Shown here: positions 46,625 to 58,321 of the stretch, one piece after another
Layout of the letters: the number at the start of each line of letters is the position of its first letter
Numbering within the stretch: position 1 is the first letter of the stretch
NCBI RefSeq assembly: GCF_023278565.1
Contig: NC_064672.1
Span: 8,122,001 to 8,186,000, forward strand
Source: Colletotrichum lupini
Lineage: Eukaryota; Ascomycota; Sordariomycetes; Glomerellales; Glomerellaceae
Length of the DNA: 64,000 nucleotides
Direction: 5' to 3'
Notes under the pieces: generated by a model
What the model was told of the DNA's origin: nothing
What the model saw: the letters and a program-made list of their open reading frames with translations, nothing else
The model's database searches: none
Position numbers and translations under genes: made by a program

Positions 46625-47454
46625 CTAATCTCCTCGAATGTCTTTGCTCAGCGGTGCTTGTCTCGTCCAGATGTTCATCCCAACCTTCTGTCCATCTGTG
46701 ACCGGCAATCCAGCATGTAAATTACGTTGATCTCCAGAACCATCGACGTGGAGGTTTTCCCAATACACGAAATTTCCCTCCAACGGCCGAAATGTCACGC
46801 CTCTCTCCCAAGGCTCGTCGCAGTCAATGAAAGAGCACCATCGTTCGTCAAAAGGGGCGTCTAAGAGCGGGAAGTTGGTTCCACCTCCGGTAACGTTAAC
46901 CGCTGACACATAACCGAAGAAAGAAGACAGCCGATTGCCGCCTAGATGAGCTCTGGCGTGTGCAGGATCTGTGAACCAGTCTGTATGAAAATGGTACTGC
47001 TGTCCCTTTCCATACTTGACCAGCTGCAGTGGTTCTACGTGACTCTTAGGCATACCATACCCTTGGAACGCTATTGCGCGCTCTTCGATGCAGCGAACAA
47101 CATCATCCCGCCACAGGCTGGTACTCTGAGATGTCCGTACGTCGTGCGTGGTTTTGCCTCCAGAAGCATCAATAACTCCAGAATGGGTAAACGTGCCGCT
47201 CCTGATACAGATTAGTGGCATTATTACACAAACACTGCAAGATAAACTGACGCCATATCCAGCAGATGTGACCGCTCTGCGGCCGTGATGAAGTCGGCGA
47301 TATAAACCACAAGAGGGGATTTAGAGATCATGTGGACCTTGTATGGCGGGTGTGTGCATACGTATCCCGACGTGGGTTTCTGATCCTGAGATAACACGGG
47401 GACGACCAATGTCGCCGCGAGGGTAAAGGTTGCGGTCGAGAGAAGACCAATCAT
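46625..47454 (-). CDS. Secreted prolyl-4-hydroxylase-like 2-oxoglutarate/Fe(II) oxygenase
   Basis: Exons 47252-47454 and 46625-47201 (50-bp intron) give 259 residues, a usual size for fungal P4H-domain proteins. The first 22 residues form a signal peptide (STATFTLAATLVVPVLSQ). The spliced region LLDMASGTFTHSGVID is the N-terminal strand of the domain. Iron ligands are H140 and D142 in YHFHTDW and H230 in RNLHAGLPV; K240 in DGQKVGMNIWTRQ binds 2-oxoglutarate. All four are present, so it should be active. The substrate is not shown: proline hydroxylation is known for family members, but a small-molecule substrate is possible. The ATG at 47454 is chosen because it gives the signal peptide; the frame stays open upstream. 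Confidence 0.88.
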
Positions 47455-48369
47455 GTTGCTTGAATGTTGATCTATAGGCATTAGGCTTTGCTGCAATCTT
47501 TCAGTCTGGGAGCTGCCTCGTTTATGAAGCCATCGCAGCTGGATTTGAAGTCGGATGATTGATCTGGTTGACAGCGGCTGAAACTCAGGGCGTTTGAAGC
47601 GCGAGCTGGCAATTTCTCGTTCGCACATTGGGTCATTCGTTTGGGTTCCCGATCCTCCATGACGGTTTGGGGTTCAGTCCAGGGGTTTCCTCGTCTGATC
47701 AGCGTACCTTACCTTAGCTTCAGACGTCGAAACGCCACAGTTATGGGTCGCCAGCCCCCAACCTGACTAGGGGTTCACCCTGATCGTCAGCCGATGTCCT
47801 TTTTATTTTTTTATTTTTTAAAGCTCCACAGAGAAAGAGCTCACTTTCAGCATCTAGATGATGGACTCAGCAATTCAGCCAATATCGAGAAGCTCTATCT
47901 GAATGACATGAAAATTTCCGGACGCAGACTTGGCAACTCTACAGGTTGCCAGTGTTCTGCTTAAGAGCGAAGTCGCACAACTCTCTCACTGTTGCCAATG
48001 GTATTGGACGAGGTCGGACCCAACAACAAAGGTAGCTGGAAATTTGCTAACACATTTGGCCTATATCGCCTACTGATAAATGTCTCTTTAACATCTGAAA
48101 TATTCATTCTGGTGGTGTTAATCCAGCTTGATGTCCTGCGTCGTCCCAGTCGCTCGGATGGAGAGTGGTACAATCTTGTTGCAGGGACTAGGTAGGTACC
48201 ATTGGAGATGTTGGCTAGACACTGAAGGACTTTGGATAATGCCATTGCAATCAAGGGTAGTCAAGAGAAAGATAGCTAGACTCTAAGAAGTTTACTTCTC
48301 GTATTCACCAAAGCGGTATTATGCTGGTCGCCACATACTAGCAGTATCAGGTCTAAGAACCAGGGTATT
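47455..48369. other. Intergenic region, no supported gene
   Basis: About 900 bp holding the P4H promoter (left) and the M24 peptidase 3' end (right). A T/A-rich run lies near 47800-47822, and TACCTTACCTTAG is at 47706. CTAGGTAGGTACC at 48189-48201 belongs to the recurrent TAGGTA motif family. Confidence 0.45.
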
Positions 48370-50011
48370 TCATGGATCGTATGGTCCAGTCGCCCTACGA
48401 CCAGTGAGTAACTCTGCCTCGCCCGATGCTTTGACTAAGTAGATGTCTTCGTGTCTGACGCCAAATCTGTTTTCCAAATAGATTCCAGGCTCGTTCGTGA
48501 ATGTCATACCGGGCTTAAGCAAGATATCTTTGTTCCACTTGTTCAAGTACGGCGACTCGTGAGCTATGTGATACGGATCAATAACTGCTTTCGACCCCCG
48601 ATCATGAGGAGCATATTAGGGAACATACCTTTAATACCGATACCGTGACCCAAACGATGGGTGAAACCGTATCCATAGCCAGCATCTTCAATGACTTGGC
48701 GAGCTGCAATATCCACACTTGCTGCTGTGTTATTCGGCTTGAAAGCGGCGGCGGCAGCTGATTGTGCCTCCAATACAATGTCCCAGACCCTGAGCTTCTC
48801 CGCACGCAGCTCAGCGTCCGCAATGAGATGTTGTCGTCCCTCCGGGTTTCGGATCCATGAATTCAGTAGGGCACCCATCATAGTAGGTGACTGTGGCTTT
48901 GGTGGATCGATGAAGAAGCTGCGACAAATATCCGAACTGTAGCCCAGATAATGGGCACCAACATCGATGATAACCATGCTCTCAGGAGTCAACTTTTTGA
49001 AGCCAGTGACAAAACCCCCATGAGGAAGCGCTCCGTGCTCCTCGAATAACACAATATTGAAGAACAGTCCAAAGTTGATGGAGAGGAGAGCAGAATTGAG
49101 AATTTCGGTGACTTCATCTTCTGTAAGCCCCGACATCAGACAAGGCCGCATCGCTCTAACGGCGACAACAGTCCCAGTATTGACAACGCGAAGCAATTCG
49201 ACCTCCGCAGGGCTTTTCTGCTGCTTCACGAGTTCAACTTCCTGAGAGAGGCCGACCGTCTCAAACCCGGCAGCATCCAATCCTCTGACGATGAAGTCAC
49301 GAATCTCCTCGTCAACCATGAGCTTTCCATGATGGCCATCGAAGAGATGTGATTTGAGCAGCGTATCGTACGGGTTCCAATGCTCTTCCCAGATGACAAC
49401 GTCCAGTTCGTCTTCCCTTGTTGGTATGCCGAGCATCCGTACCCTGCCCTCTTCAAAATGAGGCGATAAGAAGGCAGTCTTGGCGTTCACCTGACCAGAA
49501 GAAGACACATGAGGGAGGATGAGCATGAGGAATGGCCGCTCTTCAGGCTCCCAAGGTTCCCAGTCAACTTGAGATATGTTGCCATAATACCTGTCCCCAA
49601 GTCAGGACTCACGTACTCCGAGGCTGAGAGGTCTTCGGGTTGTCGAAGAAAGACTTACTGGAAAGTGTAGCCAGGTTCCAAGACGAACGCATCTACATTT
49701 GATGCGACCAGAGCTTGGGCCAGTCGATCTCTGCGTTCAAGGAATTCTTCCGTAGAGATAGGTACGGCGGGGTCGAGGAAAGATAAGTCGGCGTGCAGAT
49801 TATCAATAGTGCATTGCTGGGCTTTCTGGTACGGAGTAGACGTACGTTCCCGCGACTGGAACGACAGAAAGTAGTAGCATGAGATGGATGCATATAAGAG
49901 CAATGAAGTCGCAATAAGCTGTAGTTTGTTTGGGAACCGTCTGGTATTATGCCTTTGCACCTGTGCCTGGTGCAGAGGTATACCCTCTAAACATTTTGTT
50001 GATACAAGCAT
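48370..50011 (-). CDS. Membrane-anchored M24-family metallopeptidase (Xaa-Pro aminopeptidase-like)
   Basis: This is a pita-bread-fold dinuclear metal peptidase that should remove N-terminal residues, typically before proline. Exons 49659-50011, 48629-49590 and 48370-48563 (introns 68 and 65 bp) give 502 residues. Residues about 30-52 (LQLIATSLLLYASISCYYF) form a single N-terminal membrane span. The creatinase-N-like domain follows (YYGNISQVDWEPWEPEERPF). All five metal ligands are visible: Asp in IIDVGAHY, Asp in YSSDICRSFF, His in HRLGHGIGIKAHESP, Glu in FTNEPGIYLE and Glu in GVRHEDIYLV. In-frame ATGs at 50086 and 50080 would add about 25 residues. It is divergent from the GIT1-like permease. 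Confidence 0.9.
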
Positions 50012-50560
50012 TGCGATTGTTGCGGACTGCGTCGAGCAAGTTTTGAAGGAGTAGAGATAGACAAGAAAAGACTTGAACATCTGCATTCTCTCTGCGCTGA
50101 ATAAACAGCACGCAAGCGAGCACACCAGGATGAAGCAGTGCCGAGAAATCAGACGTCGGAGGGTCTCCGACCTCGCGTTCTACCCCTCTCCGGGGTGCAG
50201 GAATTGGAGATCCTTTCCCGGATTAGGGTAGCCTCTCCACACGAGTCATGCCAGGATTACAGCAGCAACAGCAGGTACGAGCGTCCATCCTCTGGTTTAC
50301 GACATGGGTGTCGATAGCGGTAGACAGTTTCCCGTCGGCTTACAAGGCCGATCCGGAGGACAAAAGATAAGCAAGGATGCCGCGGCGTACGCCGTCGCTT
50401 TTCTCTTCGGCATAGATGCGCCGACATGAAGTGCCGTCCTTCGAGTTAAGTATGGGAGCTGCCCCATATGAAGACGTTTGGAGCTGTGTCCTTGCGTGTT
50501 AGATTATACCACACATTTGGTGTGTATTTTGGGAGCCATTGACTCGGATGATACCACACA
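50012..50560. promoter_or_regulatory. Shared divergent promoter of the M24 peptidase and GIT1-like permease
   Basis: About 550 bp between two divergent starts. A co-regulation site may exist, but I see no clear known motif beyond short repeats (CCGGATTAGG near 50218). Part of the left end may be coding if the peptidase starts at an earlier ATG. Confidence 0.5.
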
Positions 50561-52293
50561 ATGGTCTCCATGCCAGAAGTCAACAGGGCGACCTCCGGCA
50601 CTGAGGAGCGAACAGCTACTAGAGATGACGAAATTGCTACTGACGAAAAGAAAATCGCAAGCAAGGCCCCGGATAGTACCGAAGTAGGGGTAGTAGAAGA
50701 AGGACCACAGAAGACGTACTACAGCAGTCTGTCTGTTTGGTTGATGGTTTTGTTCTCGGGACTGGCAATAGGTTCAGATGGCTAGTATGTTGGACATCTA
50801 CTCTCGCTGCCTTCTTCTCAAGATGTATCGCTCACAATGCTGCAGCAACGCCGCCGTCATTGGAAACGTCGAACTGCTACTTGCAATCCTTTACCCTGAC
50901 GATCTGACTACCACGATATACCAGAGGCTCTCCAATGCTTTTCTGATCGGCATGATTGTGGGAATGATACTTTTCGGCATCATCAGTGACCAACTTGGCC
51001 GTAAGACTGGTGCTGTGGCCACAACAATCTTGCTGGTACTAGGCATCGCCTTGTCGACTGCAGCCAGTGGTACCACGACCACAGGCATGTTTTGGATGCT
51101 TATCATTGCTCGTGGTATTGCCGGTGTAGGCGCAGGAGGAGAATACCCAGTCTCTGGAGCCGGTGCTGCCGAAGCGACCGACGAAGACGCCAAGTTTCGC
51201 AAAAGGAGGGGCTTCATGTTTGCGATGCTCGCAGACTTATCAGCCAGTCTAGGATATGTTTGGGGAGGTTTGGTGCCTCTGCTGCTGCTGTTGTGCGTTG
51301 GCCAGCAAGTCTCAAAATACCATATTGTTTGGCGAACCTCGTTTGCGTTGGGTATGGCACCCCCCCTTCTCATCTTCTGGTTCCGGATGCGGATGGCAGT
51401 CTCGACAGCGTACCGAAAGTCAGCATTGCGGAAGCAGAGAATGCCATACTGGCTTGCACTGAAACGGTATTGGCGACCGCTTTTAGGTGCAGCATCAACA
51501 TGGTTCTTGTATAACTGGATCTCTATTCCCTTCGGAATTTTCAGCTCAACAATCATATCAAGAGCCAACGTAGAGGAAAGTCTTGTTAAAACGCTCGGGT
51601 GGGGCGTAGTAATCAACTGTTTTTACATCCCCGGCCCTTTCATCGGTGGGTACCTATCGGACAAAATTGGGAGACGTCAGACCATGGCTTTGGGTTTTAC
51701 GTTGCAAGCAATTCTCGGTTTTGTCCTCGGAGGCGCGATGAATCCTATCCAGGGTGTATTTCCTCTTTTTGTTGTCCTCTACGGCATATTTTTGACGCTT
51801 GGCGAAGTTGGCCCAGGAAGGTAAGGTTATTCTCTGTAACCGTTAACACCATTTAACTTACCACCCCCACAGTACCGTTGTTCTGATAGCCTCCGAGTGC
51901 TTTCCCACGTCCATACGTGGCCAGATGATGGGGCTTATCTCGGCCTTTTCGAAAGCGGGAGCTGCGATTGGCACACAGGTAAGCTAACTCTTACCGTCAG
52001 TTACTACAGAATTGATCTGCACTGACACGATATGAAAGGTGTTTACTGCGATTTTGAACAAGTACACCACCGATCCATCCAAGGGAAATCAAGTTGCATT
52101 TCTGATTGGTTCTGGGTTCGCTGTTCTTGGTGCTATCATCGCGCTTTTCGTGATTCCAGACATCTCAAGGCACCTGAATGACGACGATGAAGCTTGGAAG
52201 AAGTACCTAGCTGAGAATGGCTGGGACGCTCAATGGGGCGACGAAGTGACACGCGATCCGACCGGTGTTGTTATGGATAAAGCTGCGTCTTAG
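50561..52293 (+). CDS. GIT1-like glycerophosphodiester permease, major facilitator superfamily
   Basis: It is a plasma-membrane proton symporter of the group that takes up glycerophosphoinositol or glycerophosphocholine, often induced by phosphate limitation. Exons 50561-50784, 50846-51820, 51873-51978 and 52039-52293 (introns 61, 52 and 60 bp) give 519 residues and 12 expected membrane spans. Splicing creates GSDGYNAAVIGNVELLL, the family's first-helix motif. FGIISDQLGRKTGAV is the MFS loop 2-3 signature, GVGAGGEYPVSGAGAAEATDE is the GIT1-type loop and GGYLSDKIGRRQTMALGF is the second-half repeat. PGSTVVLIASECFPTSIRG spans intron 2. The N-terminus is a charged cytoplasmic tail. The ligand is inferred from family likeness. 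It may scavenge phosphate from phospholipid head groups. Confidence 0.9.
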
Positions 52294-53269
52294 CTTAATC
52301 ATCATAACTGAATTAGTCCACTATACATTGGATCAATACCTATCATAACAATAGAAGTGCCTGATTTCTGGGTACATTGGCTCATCAGGGAGATGCGGGA
52401 ACTCACAGGTAAAGGTTTTACAAGTGTCTTGACCGGATGAAGAAGGAAGTTACCTCACTCAGGTATCAGCCAACAACTCAAAGTAAAGATACCTATAGGT
52501 CATCCGACGCCAGACAATCCCCTGACTCTCATTTGAAGATCCGTAAGTCTGCATGGTGCTGAACTGAGCCATGATACGGACTGGTGACTAAGACAATATA
52601 ACAGAGATCATGCAACTCTCAAAGTTACGCTGAAAATCCCCATGCAGAATAGCTTGCCGAGGTGATATGCAGTCAAGGTATGGGGAATCATACCTTCGTG
52701 ATCTGCCTGAACTGGCATAGTTAGAGCACATACGAGAGTAGGTTAAGCACAAAGGTCATTACACACCAGGGATGATAGACCACGGCGGAATGAGTTTTGC
52801 ATGGCCTATAATTAACCAAGAGCCCCCTCCGCAACTTCTTCATCTTATGCAAAGTGGGATTACCCAGCGCAAGATGAAGCTACCAGTCAACTACTCTTTT
52901 GCTCTACTTTGGGGAGGATTGTTGACCGTCTCGACACAACCATTTGACCGCCGAACACAATGCCCCTCAAAGCTGATACATTGTTAGCTTGAAAGCTGGA
53001 GTCGATGGACACGCCTCCCGTGGGCAAATCCAGTGGGTAAGAGAAGTGTTTCGTGATTGGGGCTTGTTGGGGGATGACATCTCGGACGTTGAAAGAACGT
53101 TTGACGTTCCATGCATATGCTGGCTCCCTTGACAAAGAAACTTTGTGAGGAATGGGGGGGTAACGATATAGTGAGTTCAATTAGTGACTATTATCCTACA
53201 GATACCTGACTTCAAGCTCAGGTTGAGCTTGCTAAGCTGACACGCCGGCATACGGAATGGTCACGTAGA
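52294..53269. other. Intergenic region, no supported gene
   Basis: About 1 kb of normal composition between the permease and the protease remnant. Any propeptide coding for the dead subtilisin gene would lie in its right part, but I cannot read one. Confidence 0.4.
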
Positions 53270-54035
53270 ATCAAGCTACTTCGGGGCTAGGAGCCATATC
53301 ACAGGCTGAGCCTGTCAGTACTAATGTAAGTCTGCGTAATGGGTTTGAGTAATTACACGTACGATGAGAACGGAAGGAAAGGAACTTTTGCATACGTGGT
53401 TAATACCGGAGTCTAAGTGAACAACCCAGACCTTGATGGTCACGTAAAGCTCGGCTACACTATCTACCCGAAGGAGAGTGCCTTCAAAGACAGCAGTGGA
53501 CATGGTACTTATGCTGCTAGATCAATCGCCTCCAAGACGTGGGGTGTTGCTAAAAAGGCGCAAGTCATTGCGATAAAGATACCTGCGCCAAACCAGGTAC
53601 TTCAAACAAAATGAAGTGACCTTACCTAGGAGAGATTCAGTTCTAACACTTCGAAAGCAGGGACTTATGTCCGAATTCATGGAAGGCTTTGCTTGGTCCG
53701 CGAAAAATGTTAACGAAACGCTTGGCCGCGCAGCGAGTGCTATCAACAACACTGTATGACGTTTTCGTGATTTTAAATCTGGCGCCGACTTGCATGCATA
53801 GGGAGTAGACCTATACTCCTTGTCCCTTGAGGCTGGCAAAGATGCTGCCCTGAGCGGGACTTCCTTGACATGACCACGGGTTCTTGGGCTAGCTTTGTAG
53901 TTGAAAAGTCTTGAGACAAGCTCGGAAGCAGTGGATGCCATCACGGCCAGGATTTTGGAGTTGTCTAAGCGCGGTACCGTTCAAGGAGTTCCGGGAAGTA
54001 CCCCGAACTTCATGGCGTTTAATGACATGGGTGTT
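53270..54035 (+). pseudogene. Degraded subtilisin-like serine protease (family S8)
   Basis: The plus strand keeps pieces of a proteinase-K-type protease in changing frames with stops. SGLGAISQAEP (near 53270-53310) matches the catalytic domain start. GTFAYVVNTGV-stop-VNNPDLDGHVKLGY has Asn where the catalytic Asp (DTG) should be, followed by a stop. DSSGHGTYAARSIASKTWGVAKK keeps the catalytic His. SAKNVNETLGRAASAINNTV follows, then a deletion of about 55 residues. GVDLYSLS and SGTSLT-stop-PRVLGLAL hold the catalytic Ser region, broken by a stop. The tail reads VPGSTPNFMAFN. The substitutions are not mainly C to T, so this is ordinary decay rather than RIP. No product is expected. Confidence 0.83.
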
Positions 54036-54335
54036 TAGCTGCCGGATCCTACGACGAACTGATGCGGAATAAGCTGTTGACGATGATGCAAAGGCCGAAT
54101 GCCGCCGAGCGCAACTACGGGTCAAAATTACAGGCAGATAATGGGTTCACTGCGAGCTTGTGTGATGGAAACCGTCGATCCGAGCGGAAAAGACTCGGAC
54201 TTTAGGATACACGTTGCCCGAGCCGAGGGGCTTTTAGTATAACAATCCGATAAGACCGTTAATTCTGTGTTGTGCATTTTCTCTTGATGGTATTCCTCCG
54301 TCTTCTCATAGTGATCGAGCAACAGGAATCGAAAA

Positions 54336-55284
54336 ATGCGCACCCAATCCTTGCTTGGGAAAGGTGGCTCTGCAGAGTCTTGGACTCTGAGAAGTGTCTC
54401 CGGAGAAGAATACATCGTCCAGATTGGTTTCCCAAGAGACTGGCAGAGTCGCAATAGACAGGAACATGAGGCTCCTATCCCGGTTTTGTATGTCAGGCCG
54501 AATACCATGTCCGTATCCATTAGTCTGACAGGCAGCTAGTTACCTTACGGATGGAAACTCAGTGTTTCTAAGTGCTTTGGAATCAATGCATCGCCATTTA
54601 TGCATGCGCTCTTCAGATACCCAGGGAATCGTAGTTGCTATTGGCTACCCTATACCCGCGGACTCAAGATTTCTCTTGAGCGCCCGCAGAACTAGAGATT
54701 TCACTCCACCTGCCCATGGAGCATCTGGTCATGAAGGGGGTGCGGATGTCTTCCTTAGCTTTCTGCAGAACAAAGTCAAACCTTTGGTTGCTCGGCGGCT
54801 TTACGAGACCCGGGGGGCGACTCTAGGCCGTGAAGCGCTATTTGGACATTCGTATGGGGGGCTACTCTCTCTGCACGCCCTATTCACAAGAACAGATATG
54901 TTTCACTGTATCTTGGCCAGTAGCCCCAGCATTTGGTGGAATGAGAGTTACATCCTTACCGAAGAAAGGCTTTTCCAGGAGGTTCAGGAGGAAATAGAAT
55001 GTCAGAAGAAAAGTCCATCGCTCATGCTTTTTGTTGGAGATGAGGAACAAAATCCAACGAGGAGGAGAGGAGAGGGCAATGACGAGTACAATAGGAGGTT
55101 GAGACGACACCGTGGACTGCAAATGGTTGATAATGTTATCACCATGCATTCACGGTTACAGGAAAGCACTCGGCTAGACCATCTCGCAATGAGGGTTTAC
55201 GATGGAGAAGACCACGAATCTGTCGTAGCCTGCTCCCTTAATCGAGGGCTGGCAACGTTCCTTGACGATTGGCCGTTAATATAA
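54336..55284 (+). CDS. Siderophore-esterase-like alpha/beta hydrolase (IroE/Fes/esterase D type)
   Basis: Exons 54336-54487 and 54540-55284 (52-bp intron, GTATGT donor and TAG acceptor) give 298 residues. Splicing makes APIPVFYLTDGNSVFLSALE, the oxyanion-hole strand of this family. The nucleophile elbow is LFGHSYGGLLSLHAL with Ser155; YDGEDHESVV near the end gives the catalytic His276. WTLRSVSGEEYIVQIGFP at the N-terminus is the typical first strand pair. Bacterial IroE and Fes and fungal relatives hydrolyse siderophore esters to release iron, but other esterase or peptidase substrates occur, so the iron role is inference. No signal peptide is seen, so the enzyme would be intracellular. The first ATG may miss a short upstream exon. 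It is convergent with the OPT transporter, 302 bp apart. Confidence 0.82.
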
Positions 55285-55586
55285 ACGAAGTAACACATAT
55301 GGCTGTTACGCAAAGCCCAATTACTAGTTCGTCGCATTGGAAACATTCTCAGGGTACACCAAGCCTTGTGATTTTATTAGAAACGAGTATCTAAAGCTGT
55401 CCTAATCTCGAGCACGTGAATCATGCTAACTTCGGACATCTCGATGGCCACTGATTCTTGCCGAACTGTGCTACTGATAGAGTGCCCAGGGCATCCCGAG
55501 TATTACCTCAGAATCTTCGCACCGAAACCCGAAGCATGTTATTCTTGAAGTGGCCCAAGAAGCGAAAGAAGTCTCACGGAGACTGT

Positions 55587-58321
55587 TTACTCAGCTGCTG
55601 GGCAGTGATCGTAGTAACCATCGGCATTGTTGCCCCACCATGTCGGGAAGGGGACAGAGGGGCCACCGGCGCCGAACACCGCAAACGACAGGATGAAGAG
55701 TACAGTAAGACTAGCTCCGTCGAATGCACCGGTGACAAGGTACGAGTAGTCCTTGAAGATGCGAGGGCGGTAGTTGCGAAGGTAGAATTGAACGAAGAAA
55801 CCACTGATCAGCGAGCTGAAGAGTACGCAAGTTTGAGATGCATTGTACGGAATATAGCCCGCATATTGGATGAGTTGGGGCAAGTTAATATCGTACAGGG
55901 AGTAACCCCGGATTTTGGGGATAAACTGAGCTGCGTTAGCAAATGTAGCATACATGTATTCGAGCAACGCCATGGGAGACTTACGTATGCAATGATACGG
56001 TGGACAATGACAACGCTAAAGCCGATACCTAGGCCAATCGGCACAAGAGCATACTTGCCCCCAGTCTTGTACAGGTACTTCGCCAGCGCCCAGGATGTGG
56101 CGTTGGTGTTGTACGATTGCATCGTTGCACCGCTCCAAGAACTGTTGCCATCGCTGTCCACGAGAAGCTCTCGATTTCCGTTCACAATAGAGATCATGAC
56201 TGCGTAGTTGATGAAACCGCCAATGATAGTACCGTAGATTTGGGTGAGGAACATAACACGAGGTGGGATTTTCACTGGTAGACCAGGTCAGCAAAGTTCG
56301 GCAAGTCATAGACACTGGGACATACGGTATTCTCCCATCTTCAGGTCGTTGGAAAGATTAACAGCATTCGAGATGACGTTGTGCGACCAAGCGGCAAAAT
56401 ACATGTTGCCAATGGGACGCTCAGGAAGGATGAGACCTGCCAGCATCTTCGATAAGTTGTTCGTAGCAATTCCATTACCGAAACGAGAGTAAAGAATTGT
56501 GCTCTGGACGCAAGTCAGCTGGGAACTGGGAGCTAAACCGTGGGTTCCATGCTTACCAACGGCGCGATGAAAATTCCCAGAAGCAGGGACACGACATATG
56601 CCCAGGCTGGAAGCGTGACGTTCTGTGTCGTGACAACAACGAGGCCAAGAACGAAGCTGACGACGAGTACAATGACGTACCACCACCAAGGGGTCTCCTT
56701 GTAGTGTTTGGTCATATGATCGTGATGGCGATCATCATATCTACCACTCTTTGCGCTCTGATACGCCCTCTTGACGTCTCCGCCCCAGAAAAAGAAGCAA
56801 TGGGCAACCAGCGCCCCAATCTAATGTTCTGTCAGCCTTCGTTCCTAGTAGCATATGGACTGTATAACTCACCGCCGCGTTGGCCATGAACATCGCGTAC
56901 GCAAAACTGCCTGTGAGCCTTGGGATGCCATACTTGGCGAGGGCGTCCTGGTTGAGCACACCGCCAGTGAAAACCTTGGCAATGGGATAAGCAGTACCGT
57001 CCTCAGATCGCAGTCGCGTCGACATGAAAGGCTGCGACTTGGCATCCCAGGCGTTTGTGTAGTAGATTCCAATCATTGCAAGGAAGCAAATGAAGAAGCC
57101 AATAGCAGAGTGAGCCTGCAGAGTCAGAGGAAGTGAAGTGTTGAATGAAGTAATCTGGTAATACGTTAGTTTTCAAGCAACTATGCTGAAACGATGATTG
57201 GTTCCCTCACATATTGCCAGTCGAAAGACAGAGAGAAGAGGCCTAAACCTTCATTGTTGATAGAGCCGCCAAAAAGGTTCGTAAGAACAGCAGCCTTTGA
57301 ACCTGTGGCGTTCATGGCAGCGAGGCATGGAATGGAAACGGAGTTCAGCCATGGAAAGATGTATGCCGGGAAGAATTCGTAAACAAACATTCCTGCGAAA
57401 CTGTACCAGAACCAACGCAGAGGCTTGGAGTTCTTCAAATCCTGCCAATGAAGACCTTGGAGGGTCTTTACTGTAGGGAGAGTGCTCCAATAGACAGCAT
57501 CGACATGCCACACGGCGATGGGGCGCATGACACCACAAATGCCGTAGCCAAAGAGGCCAATGGAGATGACGGTCAAGACAACGGTGGTCGGACTCAGAGG
57601 CAAGTCGTAAAAGAGATCTTGTGCCGCAAATACCTGGATACTAGCGGCGGCATTGGACGCAGATGTGGCTGTGATGGAGCAGATCGCATGTTCTTTCAGC
57701 CCCCAGGGACCCGGGTTGAGAAATTTGAAGATCTTGACGTACGCCGGAAGTTCGCCTTCGGGATGGTCCTGCCTCCAACGAGCTTCAAGCTTATCACCAC
57801 GAGGGAAGACCTTGGACCACGCCTTGCCCACGAAGTAGCCGATGAGAACGATGAAAGTTCCGGAAATGGTGACGGCGGTCGGTTTGAACTGGCAGATAAA
57901 GTAGAGCATTTTTTTAGCCAGAGCTCGTCCCAAGTCCGAGTCACCAATTAAGAAAAAAAAAGCTCACAGTGTAGATTTGACTCATGACAGCCTGGAAAGC
58001 CGAGAGGCAAGTTGCCAGAAACATACTCCGAAAGGTCAACGCAGGGTCGAAGTCATCTCGGAGCGGCAGTAAGTATCGGGCAGCGTCGGCACCGGTGATG
58101 ATGATGGCATTGTCGCTGTTGTCGTCCTTCTCGTGGTTCCCATCGTCGGATGTCGTAGTTGCCGGAATGGCTTGGATTTCGGAAGCCAGTTCCTTTCCAA
58201 CCCCTGACTCGTCGATGCTGACTTTCTCGTTGATGGCTTGGTGAGAGGGGACCGAAACAATTTTGCCCTCTACGGGATTCAGCCCCCCCACCACGATGGC
58301 ATCTGTCAATGGCACCGGCAT
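55587..58321 (-). CDS. OPT-family oligopeptide transporter
   Basis: This is a proton-coupled importer of small peptides or peptide-metal complexes in the plasma membrane. Seven minus-strand exons are 57968-58321, 57211-57888, 56873-57154, 56557-56820, 56326-56503, 55985-56274 and 55587-55925 (introns 79, 56, 52, 53, 51 and 59 bp), giving 794 residues with many hydrophobic spans, the normal fungal OPT length. Junction motifs read through: MSQIYTFKPTAVTISGTF, SFDWQYITSFNTSLP, MGEYLKIPPRVMFLTQIYGT and IVHRIIAYFIPKIRGYSLYDI. KIFKFLNPGPWGLKEHA is the OPT signature near the third span, and WYSFAGMFVYEFFPAYIFPWLNS and LFGGSINNEGLG are also typical. The first 95 residues form a hydrophilic tail rich in Asp, Asn and Ser. 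The protein ends NNADGYYDHCPAAE. Confidence 0.93.
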
